Counted from the stretch's first letter, positions 8,215 to 15,951 are shown. The stretch is DNA of 17,719 nt from Firmicutes bacterium CAG:882 (GCA_000435595.1 FR895434.1:1-17719), one strand, 5' to 3'. Notes: a model not told the origin generated them from the letters alone. Program-made: numbers and translations.

Positions 8215-8305
8215 AAAAGGAAGCTCCTCATAATTCAATAAAAATCTATATAAAGGCTGTTTGTCAGCTCTATATAATAGAATAATGGGAAGCTTCCTTT
8301 TTTTC
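8215..8305 (-). promoter_or_regulatory. Leader with long inverted repeat covering the lipoprotein ribosome binding site
   Basis: Read on the minus strand, AAAAGGAAGCTTCCCAT (8301-8285) is complementary to ATGAGGAGCTTCCTTTT (8231-8215) at 15 Watson-Crick positions plus one G-U out of 17, with a loop of about 53 bases. The second arm contains the AGGAG site and ends directly at the start codon. The pairing would block translation, suggesting control at initiation. Confidence 0.45.
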
Positions 8306-8366
8306 AATACATAATATTTAATTAATTTTTTTTAGTTTGTTCCGTTAATTTGTGCATATATGACAG

Positions 8367-9053
8367 TTACTGCTCAGTGGCAATGCGTTTAGCGTATGCA
8401 AAGGCTTTTTTGACGGGAGGGAGCATGATGACGATGATTGTCACAACACCCTCAAGAAGGATATATGCATAGTTGTAGAGAATAGGATATACGATAGCCA
8501 GACTTGAAGGGAAGTTATCAGGCATGTAATCCATCCAGTAGATGTATCCGCCGATAGTGTGGAAAAGACCACGGGCAAGAATTGCGACTATATATCCTAT
8601 TACAAGACCGTTCTTTTTCTTGTAGAAGAAACCTGATACACCGAGTGCGGCGAATGCGAAAAAGTAGTCAAGGCATGCCTGCATAGGGGATAATATGTAT
8701 GTTCCGCCACCCTGTAAGAACTGCATGATTCCATAGGCAAATGCACATGATATGCCAATCTTAGGTCCGTACCAGTAGCCGATCATTGTAATAAAGAGCA
8801 TTGAGAAAAGTGTTACGGAACCGCCCCAAGGCATCTTGATAATCTGAACATAAGATGCCGCAAAGCCGAGTGCAAGCATCACAGCCGAGAATACAAGCTG
8901 CTTGGTTGAGAAAAGCTTCTTCTTTTCCTTGGATGCACTGCCTGTGATGAAGGCGGCAAGTACCAGAAACAGTACTGCAATTACCGCAAAAGCAATGATA
9001 CCGGCAGTTGTGAGAGAATAAAATCCATCCTCTGCATTGAAAAATAGTGACAT
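8367..9053 (-). CDS. thiT: Thiamine ECF transporter substrate-binding subunit ThiT
   Basis: A 228-residue integral membrane S-component that captures thiamine and docks with the shared ECF energy module (EcfA/A'/T, not in this window). It shows about six membrane segments, with the ThiT-like LALGFAASYVQIIKMPWGG (61-79), GYWYGPKIGISCAFAYG and LLEGVVTIIV. An extra hydrophobic N-terminal segment of about 40 residues before KEKKKLF makes it longer than the ~180-residue family norm. The ATG at 9053 follows AGGAGG (9061-9066) and a run of seven T on the coding strand. The upstream TPP riboswitch independently supports the thiamine assignment. Transcription may continue into the lipoprotein gene, as no terminator stem is seen after the stop. 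Confidence 0.93.
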   Translation of the reverse strand: MSLFFNAEDGFYSLTTAGIIAFAVIAVLFLVLAAFITGSASKEKKKLFSTKQLVFSAVMLALGFAASYVQIIKMPWGGSVTLFSMLFITMIGYWYGPKIGISCAFAYGIMQFLQGGGTYILSPMQACLDYFFAFAALGVSGFFYKKKNGLVIGYIVAILARGLFHTIGGYIYWMDYMPDNFPSSLAIVYPILYNYAYILLEGVVTIIVIMLPPVKKAFAYAKRIATEQ

Positions 9054-9087
9054 AAAAAAACCTCCTAATAAAATATTATTCAGGAGG
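9054..9087 (-). terminator. Riboswitch-controlled terminator and SD-sequestering hairpin of thiT
   Basis: On the minus strand CCTCCT (9087-9082), then GAATAATATTTTATT with an internal AATAA/TTATT stem, then AGGAGG (9066-9061) fold into a hairpin followed by seven T just before the ATG. The 3' arm is the thiT ribosome binding site itself, so the same hairpin can end transcription and hide the site. Confidence 0.75.
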
Positions 9088-9220
9088 GGTCTACTTTGTG
9101 AGAATCAGTTCACGACAAAATGCTGTCAATAGAATGCTTCCTTACGCCGGTATTAACCGGATCAAGTAGTGAGGGTCAGACAATCAGTCACTCTCAACCC
9201 ACAAAGGGGTCCCCCTAGCG
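9088..9220 (-). promoter_or_regulatory. TPP riboswitch (THI element) of thiT
   Basis: The conserved aptamer core is present on the minus strand: GGGTTGAGAG, then GACCC, then CTTGATCCGGTTAATACCGG continuing into CGTAAGGAAGC (9166-9136). The 5' GGGGG (9215-9211) forms P2 with ACCCT, and the CCC/GGG hairpin after it is P3. Downstream, CTCACAAAG (9102-9094) and CCCCT (9089-9085) can instead pair with CTTTGTGGG (9206-9198) and GGGGG. That antiterminator competes with both the aptamer and the terminator hairpin. Thiamine pyrophosphate should therefore repress thiT. Confidence 0.93.
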
Positions 9221-9237
9221 ACAGGTAAATTACCTGT
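9221..9237. promoter_or_regulatory. Perfect palindrome at the thiT transcription start
   Basis: ACAGGTAA-A-TTACCTGT is a perfect inverted repeat that begins about seven bases after the thiT -10 and ends at the riboswitch. It may be an operator over the start site or a 5'-terminal protective hairpin. No regulator is assigned. Confidence 0.45.
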
Positions 9238-9244
9238 AAAAGTA

Positions 9245-9273
9245 AATATACATAATTGTCTGATTTTTGTCAA
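9245..9273 (-). promoter_or_regulatory. Promoter of thiT
   Basis: On the minus strand TTGACA (9273-9268), a 17-base spacer and TATATT (9250-9245) form a near-perfect sigma-A promoter just upstream of the TPP riboswitch. Confidence 0.8.
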
Positions 9274-9356
9274 TATAAAACATTGTGCAAACAGATAATT
9301 GGCGTTTAGCAAAGTTTTATATTTTTTTTAATGAAAAAAGGTCATAATTGTGTTAA

Positions 9357-9393
9357 TATAATTTAGTATGGATTTTTATAAGTCAATCCGTAC
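9357..9393 (+). promoter_or_regulatory. -10 element and leader hairpin of the Mrp-HAD gene
   Basis: TATAAT (9357-9362) has no convincing -35. GTATGGATT (9366-9374) and AATCCGTAC (9385-9393) can form a 9-bp stem with one G-U and a 10-base loop around the expected transcription start. It may be an operator or a leader hairpin; there is no T-run, so it is not a terminator. Confidence 0.35.
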
Positions 9394-9424
9394 ATCAGTT
9401 AATAATTGAACGTGGAGGATTGTG

Positions 9425-10843
9425 ATGAACGCGGAAGTTAAGAAAAGTTTTCTGGTGAAGGGAAATGATTTTTCTGACATAAAAAAGATAATCGGTGTTG
9501 TGAGCGGCAAGGGCGGTGTCGGTAAATCGACGGTCACATGCGCACTGGCACGTCAGCTTAAGAAAATGGGATACAAAACGGGAATACTTGATGCAGACAT
9601 AACCGGTCCTTCGATACCAAGGATGATGGGTGTTGAGGAGCGATGTGAGGAGAGTGGGATGGGAATTATGCCTCCTGAATCAGCTGACGGTATCAAGATT
9701 ATGTCGATGAATCTCCTTTTGCAGAACGAGGATGATGCGGTTATATGGAGAGGACCTGTGATTGCCAATTTTGTAAAGCAGTTTTACTCGGATGTGTGCT
9801 GGGGCGAGCTTGATTTTCTTCTTGTGGATATGCCTCCGGGAACAGGTGATGTACCGCTTACCGTATTTCAGTCGCTTCCTGTTGATGGGATTGTGCTTGT
9901 CACTTCACCGCAGAGCCTGGTTTCAATGATTGTCAAAAAGGCATATAATATGGCACAGAAGATGGATATACCGGTTCTTGGAATTATAGAGAACTACAGC
10001 TATTACAAATGTCCTGACTGTGGACGTATAGAAAAGATATACGGTGAGAGCCATATCGATGAGGAGGCACTTGCAATAGATGTACCTGTACTTGCTAAGC
10101 TCCCGATTAATCCGGCACTTGCGGCAGCGGCTGATGAAGGAAAATACTTTGAATTCTCTGAGCCGATAGATGTCAGTCCTATTGTAAAGAATCTCTTTGA
10201 TGTGGTGTTGTTTGACCTTGATGGAACGCTTACTGATCCGAAGCAGGGAATAACCTCATGTGTGCAGTATGCGTTGGCTTCAATAGGAATTGATGAGCCG
10301 GATCTTGATGAACTTGAGGATTTTATAGGACCACCTCTCAAGGAACATTTCATGGAGAGATATTCTCTGGATGAAAAGACCGCACTTGAGTGTGTCAGAA
10401 AGTACAGGGAGAGATATAATCCGATAGGGGTGTATGAGAATAAGAAATATGATGGTATTGATGAGGTTTTAAGGACATTAAAGGAGAGGGGAATGAAGCT
10501 TGCGGTTGCAAGCTCTAAGCCGGCCGTGCTTGTGAATACCGTATTGGAGCATTTTGATCTGATGAAGTACTTTGATGTCATAGCGGGAAGTGAGCTTGAC
10601 GGAACGAGGACACGCAAATCGGATGTTATAAGATATGCCTTTGAATTGCTTGACGGTAAGGGACTTTCGCATGACAGACCTATAATGGTAGGCGACCGGA
10701 AGCATGACGTGATAGGCGCAAGGGAAGCCGGAATACCGTGTATGGCAGTGGCTTACGGCTATGGCTCAATGGAAGAGCTGAGTGCCGAGCAGCCTGACTT
10801 CATAGCAAAGAACATATCAGAGATCACCGACATAATTAAATAG
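9425..10843 (+). CDS. Fusion: Mrp/NBP35-type P-loop ATPase with HAD-family phosphatase
   Basis: A 472-residue single chain of two complete domains. Residues 1-257 match Mrp/ApbC/NBP35 ATPases, scaffolds for iron-sulfur cluster transfer: deviant Walker A GKGGVGKST (28-36), LLVDMPPGTGD, and the cluster-binding CPDC (196-199). Residues 258-472 match HAD subfamily IA phosphatases of the phosphoglycolate phosphatase type: DLDGT (D264, D266), SSK (363-365), K398 and GDRKHD (423-428). The junction is KNLFDVVLFDLDGT; there is no ATG and no ribosome binding site there, so it is a real fusion in this sequence. The ATG at 9425 follows GGAGG by six bases; the GTG at 9422 is too close. It leads an operon with the CPBP protease and glycosyltransferase. 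The role of the joined phosphatase is unknown. Confidence 0.88.
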   Translation: MNAEVKKSFLVKGNDFSDIKKIIGVVSGKGGVGKSTVTCALARQLKKMGYKTGILDADITGPSIPRMMGVEERCEESGMGIMPPESADGIKIMSMNLLLQNEDDAVIWRGPVIANFVKQFYSDVCWGELDFLLVDMPPGTGDVPLTVFQSLPVDGIVLVTSPQSLVSMIVKKAYNMAQKMDIPVLGIIENYSYYKCPDCGRIEKIYGESHIDEEALAIDVPVLAKLPINPALAAAADEGKYFEFSEPIDVSPIVKNLFDVVLFDLDGTLTDPKQGITSCVQYALASIGIDEPDLDELEDFIGPPLKEHFMERYSLDEKTALECVRKYRERYNPIGVYENKKYDGIDEVLRTLKERGMKLAVASSKPAVLVNTVLEHFDLMKYFDVIAGSELDGTRTRKSDVIRYAFELLDGKGLSHDRPIMVGDRKHDVIGAREAGIPCMAVAYGYGSMEELSAEQPDFIAKNISEITDIIK

Positions 10844-10854
10844 GAGGAGGCTGC

Positions 10855-11727
10855 TTGAATATTAAGAGAACGCTAAAGGATTTGTGGAGATTGATCTATC
10901 CGGTCATAATATATTTTGCCGTGGCGTTTATTGTACAGTTTGCGGCAGTGAGGGTTATAGCCTCAGCGGCGGTTGCAAATGGCACGATTACCGCAGCAGG
11001 TAAAAGCACCGCAGAGCTTCAGGAGGAGCTTAACAGTCTGATTAACAGATACAGTCTGCATCTGACTGCATTGACAAATGTGGTACTTATCCCGATATAT
11101 ATTCTCCTTCTTATGGGAGATGAGAAAAAGAGAAGAAATTCCCTCGGAATACGATATACTACACCGGGAATAAAGAGACTCGGGGTAGTGTTTGTGCTTG
11201 GAATGTCGGCAGCGGTAAGTGTGAATGTGATTGTGTCGCTAAGTCAGATTGCAAGGTTTTCGCCTAAGTATCAGCAGGTTTCGGAGGTGATTTACTCAGG
11301 TGGTTTGTTCATGGAGATCGTGTCTGCTGTTATCGCGGCACCGATTCTTGAAGAACTTTTCTTCAGAGGAATGATATATAAGAGACTGCGGGATATGATA
11401 AATGTCAAGGCAGCGGTGGTTATATCGGCACTGTTTTTTGGAGCATTCCATGGAAATCTTGTACAGTTTGTCTATGCATTCATAATTGGACTTATGCTTG
11501 CGTATGTATATGAGAAATTTAAGACGATATGGGCTCCTGTCATATTTCATATAGGAGCGAATCTTATATCGGTGCTGATAACGGAGTTTATGCCTCAGAG
11601 CATGAATAATGCTGCAGTTATTTTAGGTGCCATGCTTATAAGCATGGTGTTGACCTTTGTTTTGTTGAAATATGTGTATGGATATAATGCCGGAAGTGTT
11701 TCGGTGCAGAAGAGTGAGGAGATATAG
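10855..11727 (+). CDS. CPBP-family intramembrane metalloprotease
   Basis: A 290-residue polytopic membrane protein of the CPBP (CAAX protease and bacteriocin-processing, Abi) family. The catalytic motifs are intact: EELFFRG with E166, E167 and R171; FFGAFHG with H199; and FHIGANL with H232. Members include Rce1-like prenyl proteases, bacteriocin self-immunity proteins and sigma-factor release proteases. The substrate cannot be told here and no bacteriocin gene is in view. Translation starts at TTG 10855, four bases after an AGGAGGAGG site that overlaps the preceding stop codon, indicating coupling to the Mrp-HAD gene. The glycosyltransferase starts two bases after its stop. Confidence 0.9.
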   Translation: MNIKRTLKDLWRLIYPVIIYFAVAFIVQFAAVRVIASAAVANGTITAAGKSTAELQEELNSLINRYSLHLTALTNVVLIPIYILLLMGDEKKRRNSLGIRYTTPGIKRLGVVFVLGMSAAVSVNVIVSLSQIARFSPKYQQVSEVIYSGGLFMEIVSAVIAAPILEELFFRGMIYKRLRDMINVKAAVVISALFFGAFHGNLVQFVYAFIIGLMLAYVYEKFKTIWAPVIFHIGANLISVLITEFMPQSMNNAAVILGAMLISMVLTFVLLKYVYGYNAGSVSVQKSEEI

Positions 11728-11729
11728 AT

Positions 11730-12752
11730 ATGAGTGAAAAACTGTTATCTGTTGCAGTTCCATGTTACAACTCACAGGAATACATGGAAAAATGTGTTGA
11801 TTCGCTGTTAGCAGGCGGAGAGGAAGTTGAGATAATTATTGTCGATGATGGCTCTAAGGATAAAACTGCTGCCATTGCGGACAGATATTCCAAGCAGTAT
11901 CCGACTATTGTAAAGGCTGTTCATCAGGAAAATGGCGGACACGGTGAGGCTGTCAATACGGGACTTGCCAATTCTACAGGTCATTTCTTTAAGGTTGTGG
12001 ACAGTGATGACTGGGTTGACAGGAACGCCTACAAGAAGCTTCTCAATATAATGAGGGATTCATTAAATAATGACGATAAGCTTGACATGCTTATCTCCAA
12101 TTTTGTCTATGATAAGCAGGGGGCACATCACAAGAAGGTTATGAGCTACCATAATGTTCTTCCTAAGGACAGGTATTTTACATGGCATGATGTAGGACAT
12201 TTCAGGGTGGCACAGTATATACTTATGCATTCTGTAATATATCGGACCGGACTTTTAAGGGAATGTGGATTGAAGCTTCCGAAGCATACCTTCTATGTGG
12301 ATAACATTTTTATTTTCAATCCGCTTCCTTATGTGAAGAAGATGTACTACACGGATGTGGTATTCTATCATTATTTTATAGGAAGAGATGACCAGTCGGT
12401 CAACGAGTCGGTCATGATAAAGCGAATCGATCAGCAGCTTCGTGTCAACAGGCTTATGATTGATTACTTTGACTATGATGCCATAACCGAGCGTCCGTGC
12501 ATGAAGTACATGCAGAATTATGTCAATATTATGATGACAATATCATCAGCTTTTTGCGTACTTTCAAAGGATGAGGAAAATTATAAGAAAAAACATGAGC
12601 TGTGGATGTATCTTAAGGAGAAAAATCCGAGACTTTATAAGAACATAATGCATACATTTCTTGGTGCTGCGCTGAGATGGGAGGGAAAGACATCGAGGGC
12701 TGTTCAGAGAGCCGGATACAGACTTTTTCAGAAAATAATAGGATTTAACTAA
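11730..12752 (+). CDS. Family 2 glycosyltransferase
   Basis: A 340-residue GT-A fold transferase that moves a sugar from a nucleotide donor to a cell-envelope or glycolipid acceptor. Motifs: LLSVAVPCYNSQEYMEKCVD at the start, IIIVDDGSKD (D39, D40) for nucleotide binding, ENGGHGEAVNTGL, and the metal-binding VDSDDWVD (D91, D93). The C-terminal ~130 residues are basic and aromatic, without a clear membrane helix. GAGGAG lies upstream and the ATG is two bases after the protease stop, so the two are coupled. Last gene of the operon, ending at a strong hairpin. Donor and acceptor unknown. Confidence 0.92.
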   Translation: MSEKLLSVAVPCYNSQEYMEKCVDSLLAGGEEVEIIIVDDGSKDKTAAIADRYSKQYPTIVKAVHQENGGHGEAVNTGLANSTGHFFKVVDSDDWVDRNAYKKLLNIMRDSLNNDDKLDMLISNFVYDKQGAHHKKVMSYHNVLPKDRYFTWHDVGHFRVAQYILMHSVIYRTGLLRECGLKLPKHTFYVDNIFIFNPLPYVKKMYYTDVVFYHYFIGRDDQSVNESVMIKRIDQQLRVNRLMIDYFDYDAITERPCMKYMQNYVNIMMTISSAFCVLSKDEENYKKKHELWMYLKEKNPRLYKNIMHTFLGAALRWEGKTSRAVQRAGYRLFQKIIGFN

Positions 12753-12803
12753 AAAACAGCATTTAGAATTATCGCAACATGATGATTCTAAATGCTGTTT
12801 TTT
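12751..12803. terminator. Bidirectional terminator after the glycosyltransferase
   Basis: AAAAAACAGCATTTAGAAT (12751-12769) and its exact complement at 12785-12803 form a 19-bp stem with a 15-base loop. The outer A6/T6 provides a T-run in both directions. It overlaps the glycosyltransferase stop codon and sits between convergent genes. Confidence 0.9.
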
Positions 12804-12833
12804 ATGTAATATGAAACGTCGTTCACATTACAC

Positions 12834-12857
12834 AAAAACGCTCCGCACGGATGCGTT
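12834..12857 (-). terminator. Intrinsic terminator of the PAP2 gene
   Basis: On the minus strand AACGC-(A)-TCCG, a two-base loop TG, and CGGA-GCGTT make a 9-bp stem with one bulge, followed by TTT. It overlaps the PAP2 stop codon. The very tight loop implies the innermost pair opens. Confidence 0.55.
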
Positions 12858-13503
12858 AGTTCCAGGTTTTTTTATCGATAAATGCCGATAATTTTGTCTC
12901 GTACATAAGCACATATACGATGCGTCCCATCACACAGCCGCCTATAACGTCGATAAGTGCATGCTGTTTGAGAAAAATGGTGGATAAACATATTAAAATA
13001 CATAATATAAGAGATGCTTTTTTGATAAAACGGCTCTTAATCTTGTCCGATTTATTGATTGCAACATGCACACCTATGGAATTATATACATGTATGCTTG
13101 GAAACACATTTGTTGATGTGTCCGTACTGTATAACCATCTTACAAGCCTGTTGAACGGATTGTCCATATCGAGACTGCCAGGGCGAAAATTATAAAGGCC
13201 GTTAGGAAATACAGCACATATAATGAGATATGCAGTCATACCTATTATGAGAAAACTCATAAGCTTGACAAAATCACGCTGTGAAGCAAATATAAAATAT
13301 ACTGCACTTCCGGCAACATATACGAACCATAAAATGTACGGTATTATAAATACCGGTATAAAAGGTATTGCATTGTCAACCGGTGAATTAAGTGCGATAA
13401 AATCGGTTGTTATAGTGTGTTCAAGTACATAAAAAACAGCCAGATATACAGGTGTGTACAGTGCAAGCAGAGCATGCTTGTATTTTTTAAAAAATTCTTT
13501 CAT
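12856..13503 (-). CDS. PAP2-superfamily membrane phosphatase
   Basis: A 215-residue integral membrane protein of the PAP2 (phosphatidic acid phosphatase type 2) superfamily, which removes phosphate from lipid or isoprenoid phosphates at the outer membrane face. About five to six membrane segments are seen. Motif two is VFPSIHVYNS (133-142) with catalytic H138, and motif three is STIFLKQHALIDVIGG (174-189) with H181 and D185. The first motif is reduced to NFRPG (105-109). The KQHALID form resembles inositol-phosphoceramide-synthase-like PAP2 proteins. The ATG at 13503 is preferred because GATGGGG lies just upstream; an in-frame ATG at 13515 has no properly spaced site. It converges on the glycosyltransferase operon; a link to lipid-linked glycan recycling is only inference. 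Confidence 0.87.
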   Translation of the reverse strand: MKEFFKKYKHALLALYTPVYLAVFYVLEHTITTDFIALNSPVDNAIPFIPVFIIPYILWFVYVAGSAVYFIFASQRDFVKLMSFLIIGMTAYLIICAVFPNGLYNFRPGSLDMDNPFNRLVRWLYSTDTSTNVFPSIHVYNSIGVHVAINKSDKIKSRFIKKASLILCILICLSTIFLKQHALIDVIGGCVMGRIVYVLMYETKLSAFIDKKTWN

Positions 13504-13515
13504 GTCTAACCCCAT

Positions 13516-13729
13516 CCCTTATGTGTAAATAACAAAATATGTCTGTTGCCTTCAAGCAGCCGACATTGTATTATAATAGCATAGCGTTAACGGTTTAACA
13601 AGCTGTTTTTGCTATTTGCAAACAATGCCGGTTGTGGTATGATATAATGAGCGCAAGAGAGTCAACATGCTTGCATGATTAGATAAGGTTACAGCATTTT
13701 GATAAATATGACAAAGAAGAGGTTTACAT
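13516..13729. other. Divergent intergenic region between PAP2 and the ABC-like unit
   Basis: No gene is seen. TATAAT occurs on the minus strand at 13575-13570 as a likely PAP2 -10, with only a weak -35. On the plus strand an extended -10, TGATATAAT (13640-13648), lies 82 bases before the ABC-like gene. GTTAA-CGGT-TTAAC (13586-13599) is a short inverted repeat near the PAP2 promoter and a possible operator. Confidence 0.4.
13640..13648 (+). promoter_or_regulatory. Extended -10 promoter of the ABC-like unit
   Basis: TGATATAAT is a TGn-TATAAT extended -10, which can work without a good -35; TTTGCA at 13615-13620 is too far (22 bases). It gives a leader of about 75 bases before the ATG at 13730. 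Confidence 0.45.
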
Positions 13730-14362
13730 ATGAGACTTGTTATAAGAGACCTTGTCGTTACGGATAAGGATGATATATTGCTTAATAATGCCGCTTATTC
13801 CTTTTTACAAGGTAAGGCATACAGAATAAATGCACCTGAGAGAATCAAAAAAGCTTTTTTTGACTGCATATCTTATGAGGGCAGATATGAGTCGGGAAGA
13901 ATTGAGCTGATGTGCAGCGGCAGAAACTGCATGTCTCCGGTTATGGTGGCACATTTTGATGAGGATCCGGTGTTTCCGGAGTTTTTAACCATAAGAGAGT
14001 TTTTGAAGTATTATATGGATTTGAATTCTAAGAATATAATGCAGCCTAAGACGGTTGATGAGTATCTTAACATGGTTGAACTTTCCAATATAAGGGCTGA
14101 CAGGCTGCTTCGTGACTTTACATGGGAGGAGAGGGTAAGGCTTCAGTTTTTGTGTTTTCTCATAAGTATGCCTCCGATTCTTATAGTAGATAATATTAAA
14201 AGCATAAACAATCTGGATTTTCTTAAGGACATCAAGGGCTATATAGACAGAATAAAGGAGAACGGAATTGTGCTTCTTGGATGTAGTGACAATACGGTTG
14301 CGGTGTTCTTAAGTGACGAGGAAGTTACGGTTGTCGATGGCTCTATACAGGGAGGAAGATAA
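13730..14362 (+). CDS. Degenerate ABC ATPase-like protein (predicted pseudo-ATPase)
   Basis: A 210-residue protein that lines up along its length with an ABC nucleotide-binding domain but lacks its catalytic residues. The start LVIRDLVVTDKDDILLNNAA resembles the first strands of such ATPases. Where Walker A should be is NAPERIKKAF (34-43), without the glycines and Ser/Thr. The LSGGQ site is LRDFTWEERVRL (127-138). Walker B is PPILIVDNIKSINNLD (148-163), with Asn for the catalytic Glu. The switch histidine region is LLGCSDN. The pattern of all motifs being lost while the frame is intact suggests a conserved non-hydrolysing role, not decay. GAAGAGG precedes the ATG. Its stop codon directly touches the start of a membrane protein gene, the expected permease partner. 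Function unknown. Confidence 0.7.
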   Translation: MRLVIRDLVVTDKDDILLNNAAYSFLQGKAYRINAPERIKKAFFDCISYEGRYESGRIELMCSGRNCMSPVMVAHFDEDPVFPEFLTIREFLKYYMDLNSKNIMQPKTVDEYLNMVELSNIRADRLLRDFTWEERVRLQFLCFLISMPPILIVDNIKSINNLDFLKDIKGYIDRIKENGIVLLGCSDNTVAVFLSDEEVTVVDGSIQGGR

Positions 14363-15949
14363 ATGCGTCAGAGGTTATTTTATCAGTTCCTTCTTGAAGC
14401 GGACAATGAAGCCGGAAGAGTCAGGAATTTATTGCATATAAAGCAGCCACACAGGAGTGTGGGCACCGATAAGGTGAGTCCGCAGTCCATGATATGTGCG
14501 ATAGGTAAGGTTGTTCTCGGAATATTGTATAAGCTCATATATGTATTGCTGTTTATGTATATTCCGTATAGGATTTTGTCAAAAATCAGTGTAGCTGAAG
14601 GCTTTCAGCTCAGACAATCGGTTGTGTACTTCACAAGTTTTTTGAGCTGCATATGCGGGTCACTGATTAACTCGGGAATGTTTGATGTGGACGAGGATGC
14701 ACATGCACTTTTAGACACCATGCAGGTTGAACCGTCGCTGTTTTTTAAGGAGAGAATGGTATATAAGCTGATTATAGATGCAGTGGGATTTACTCTTGCT
14801 TTCTTTGTGATTGGTATTGATTTCGGACATGCGTTTTACTTGATGATCTGGATACTTATTTCAAGACTTCTCGGAGAATTTATTAACCTGTATGTATTCA
14901 GATATACCGGAAGGATAATTAATGAGATTCCTATTGTAACCATAGTTATAATGGGAACCTGTGTGTTCATGGCGTATGCATTTCCGTTTCTGAGAAACAG
15001 AGTTGTCGATTTAACCGTGTATCTGTATAACTATATATGGCTTCTTGCAGGGCTGGTTGTAGCGGCAGTAGTGCTTTATGAGCTTTTTAACTACGACGGA
15101 TATGCATACATTGCCAAGAGCTGTATCGCACGGATGAAGGAGAAAAACAGAAAAGAGCAGGACGAGGACAAAGAGTACGGCGAGCTTGCCATGGGCGAGT
15201 ATTCGGCAGACGGAAGCTTTAAGGAGTTTGGCAAGGATAAGAGCAGGGGACTGGAGTATCTTCATAAAATATTCTTTTCAAGGAATCTTGATTATGTGAG
15301 AAACATAATTCTGGTAAGGTGTATTCTTATTATTGTTGCTGCTGTAGTTGGCATTGTATTGTGCAGAATGTCACCTGAGAGCACAAGGGATATTGTATGG
15401 TCGGTTCTTTGCGCGGCACTTCCGATTATGGTGTTCATTATGTATTGGCTTTCGGTTACTCCGAAGCTGTGCAAGCTTATGTTCTGTTATATGGATCTTG
15501 ATATGCTTAATTCAAGTGCATATAGAAGCAGAAGATATAATTTCAGAAATTATATGGTGAGACTCAGAATTTTGGTATTGTGTGAGCTGATTCAGGCTGT
15601 TGTCATGTGCATCTGCTTTATTGCGGTTGCTGTCTCAACAGGAAATATAGCACATATGCAAATGCTTATACCTGTATGTACGGGAATAATTCTGCTGTCG
15701 GTATTCTATGCCGTGTTTAATCTGCTGGTATATTATATGTGTCAGCCGTACACTGTACAGCTAAAGACTAAAGGCTACACATTCTATGCCGCACATGCGG
15801 GAATGCTTGCCATATGTTATGGCTGTGTGTATATTAATTGTTCTGCTGCAATGTTTGATATTGTACTGGCACTGGTGCTTGCAGTTATGTTGAGCGGGGC
15901 ATCTGCGCTTGTGTATTATTTTTCAAATAAAACATTTAATGTAAGATGA
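14363..15949 (+). CDS. Large polytopic membrane protein, predicted partner of the ABC-like protein
   Basis: A 528-residue protein I do not recognise as a named family. It has two hydrophobic halves of about five to six membrane segments each, separated by a charged cytosolic linker (about 255-315) with runs such as RMKEKNRKEQDEDKEYGE. The two-half layout and position directly after an ABC-like ATPase gene resemble ABC-2/EcsB-type permeases, so this is probably the membrane part of an ABC-type complex. The start codon abuts the preceding stop, with GGAGGA inside the upstream gene, giving strong translational coupling. After the stop there is only an A/T palindrome and no clear terminator. Substrate unknown. 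Confidence 0.65.
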   Translation: MRQRLFYQFLLEADNEAGRVRNLLHIKQPHRSVGTDKVSPQSMICAIGKVVLGILYKLIYVLLFMYIPYRILSKISVAEGFQLRQSVVYFTSFLSCICGSLINSGMFDVDEDAHALLDTMQVEPSLFFKERMVYKLIIDAVGFTLAFFVIGIDFGHAFYLMIWILISRLLGEFINLYVFRYTGRIINEIPIVTIVIMGTCVFMAYAFPFLRNRVVDLTVYLYNYIWLLAGLVVAAVVLYELFNYDGYAYIAKSCIARMKEKNRKEQDEDKEYGELAMGEYSADGSFKEFGKDKSRGLEYLHKIFFSRNLDYVRNIILVRCILIIVAAVVGIVLCRMSPESTRDIVWSVLCAALPIMVFIMYWLSVTPKLCKLMFCYMDLDMLNSSAYRSRRYNFRNYMVRLRILVLCELIQAVVMCICFIAVAVSTGNIAHMQMLIPVCTGIILLSVFYAVFNLLVYYMCQPYTVQLKTKGYTFYAAHAGMLAICYGCVYINCSAAMFDIVLALVLAVMLSGASALVYYFSNKTFNVR

Positions 15950-15951
15950 TG

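Noticed and set aside
8288..8305. GGGAAGCTTCC followed by T7 on the plus strand as a terminator
   Set aside because: The palindrome has no loop, and no plus-strand gene precedes it; it is better explained as one arm of the lipoprotein leader stem.
10003..10617. Long minus-strand open frame of about 204 codons opposite the Mrp-HAD gene
   Set aside because: Serine-rich translation typical of an antisense shadow; the plus strand encodes intact conserved domains.
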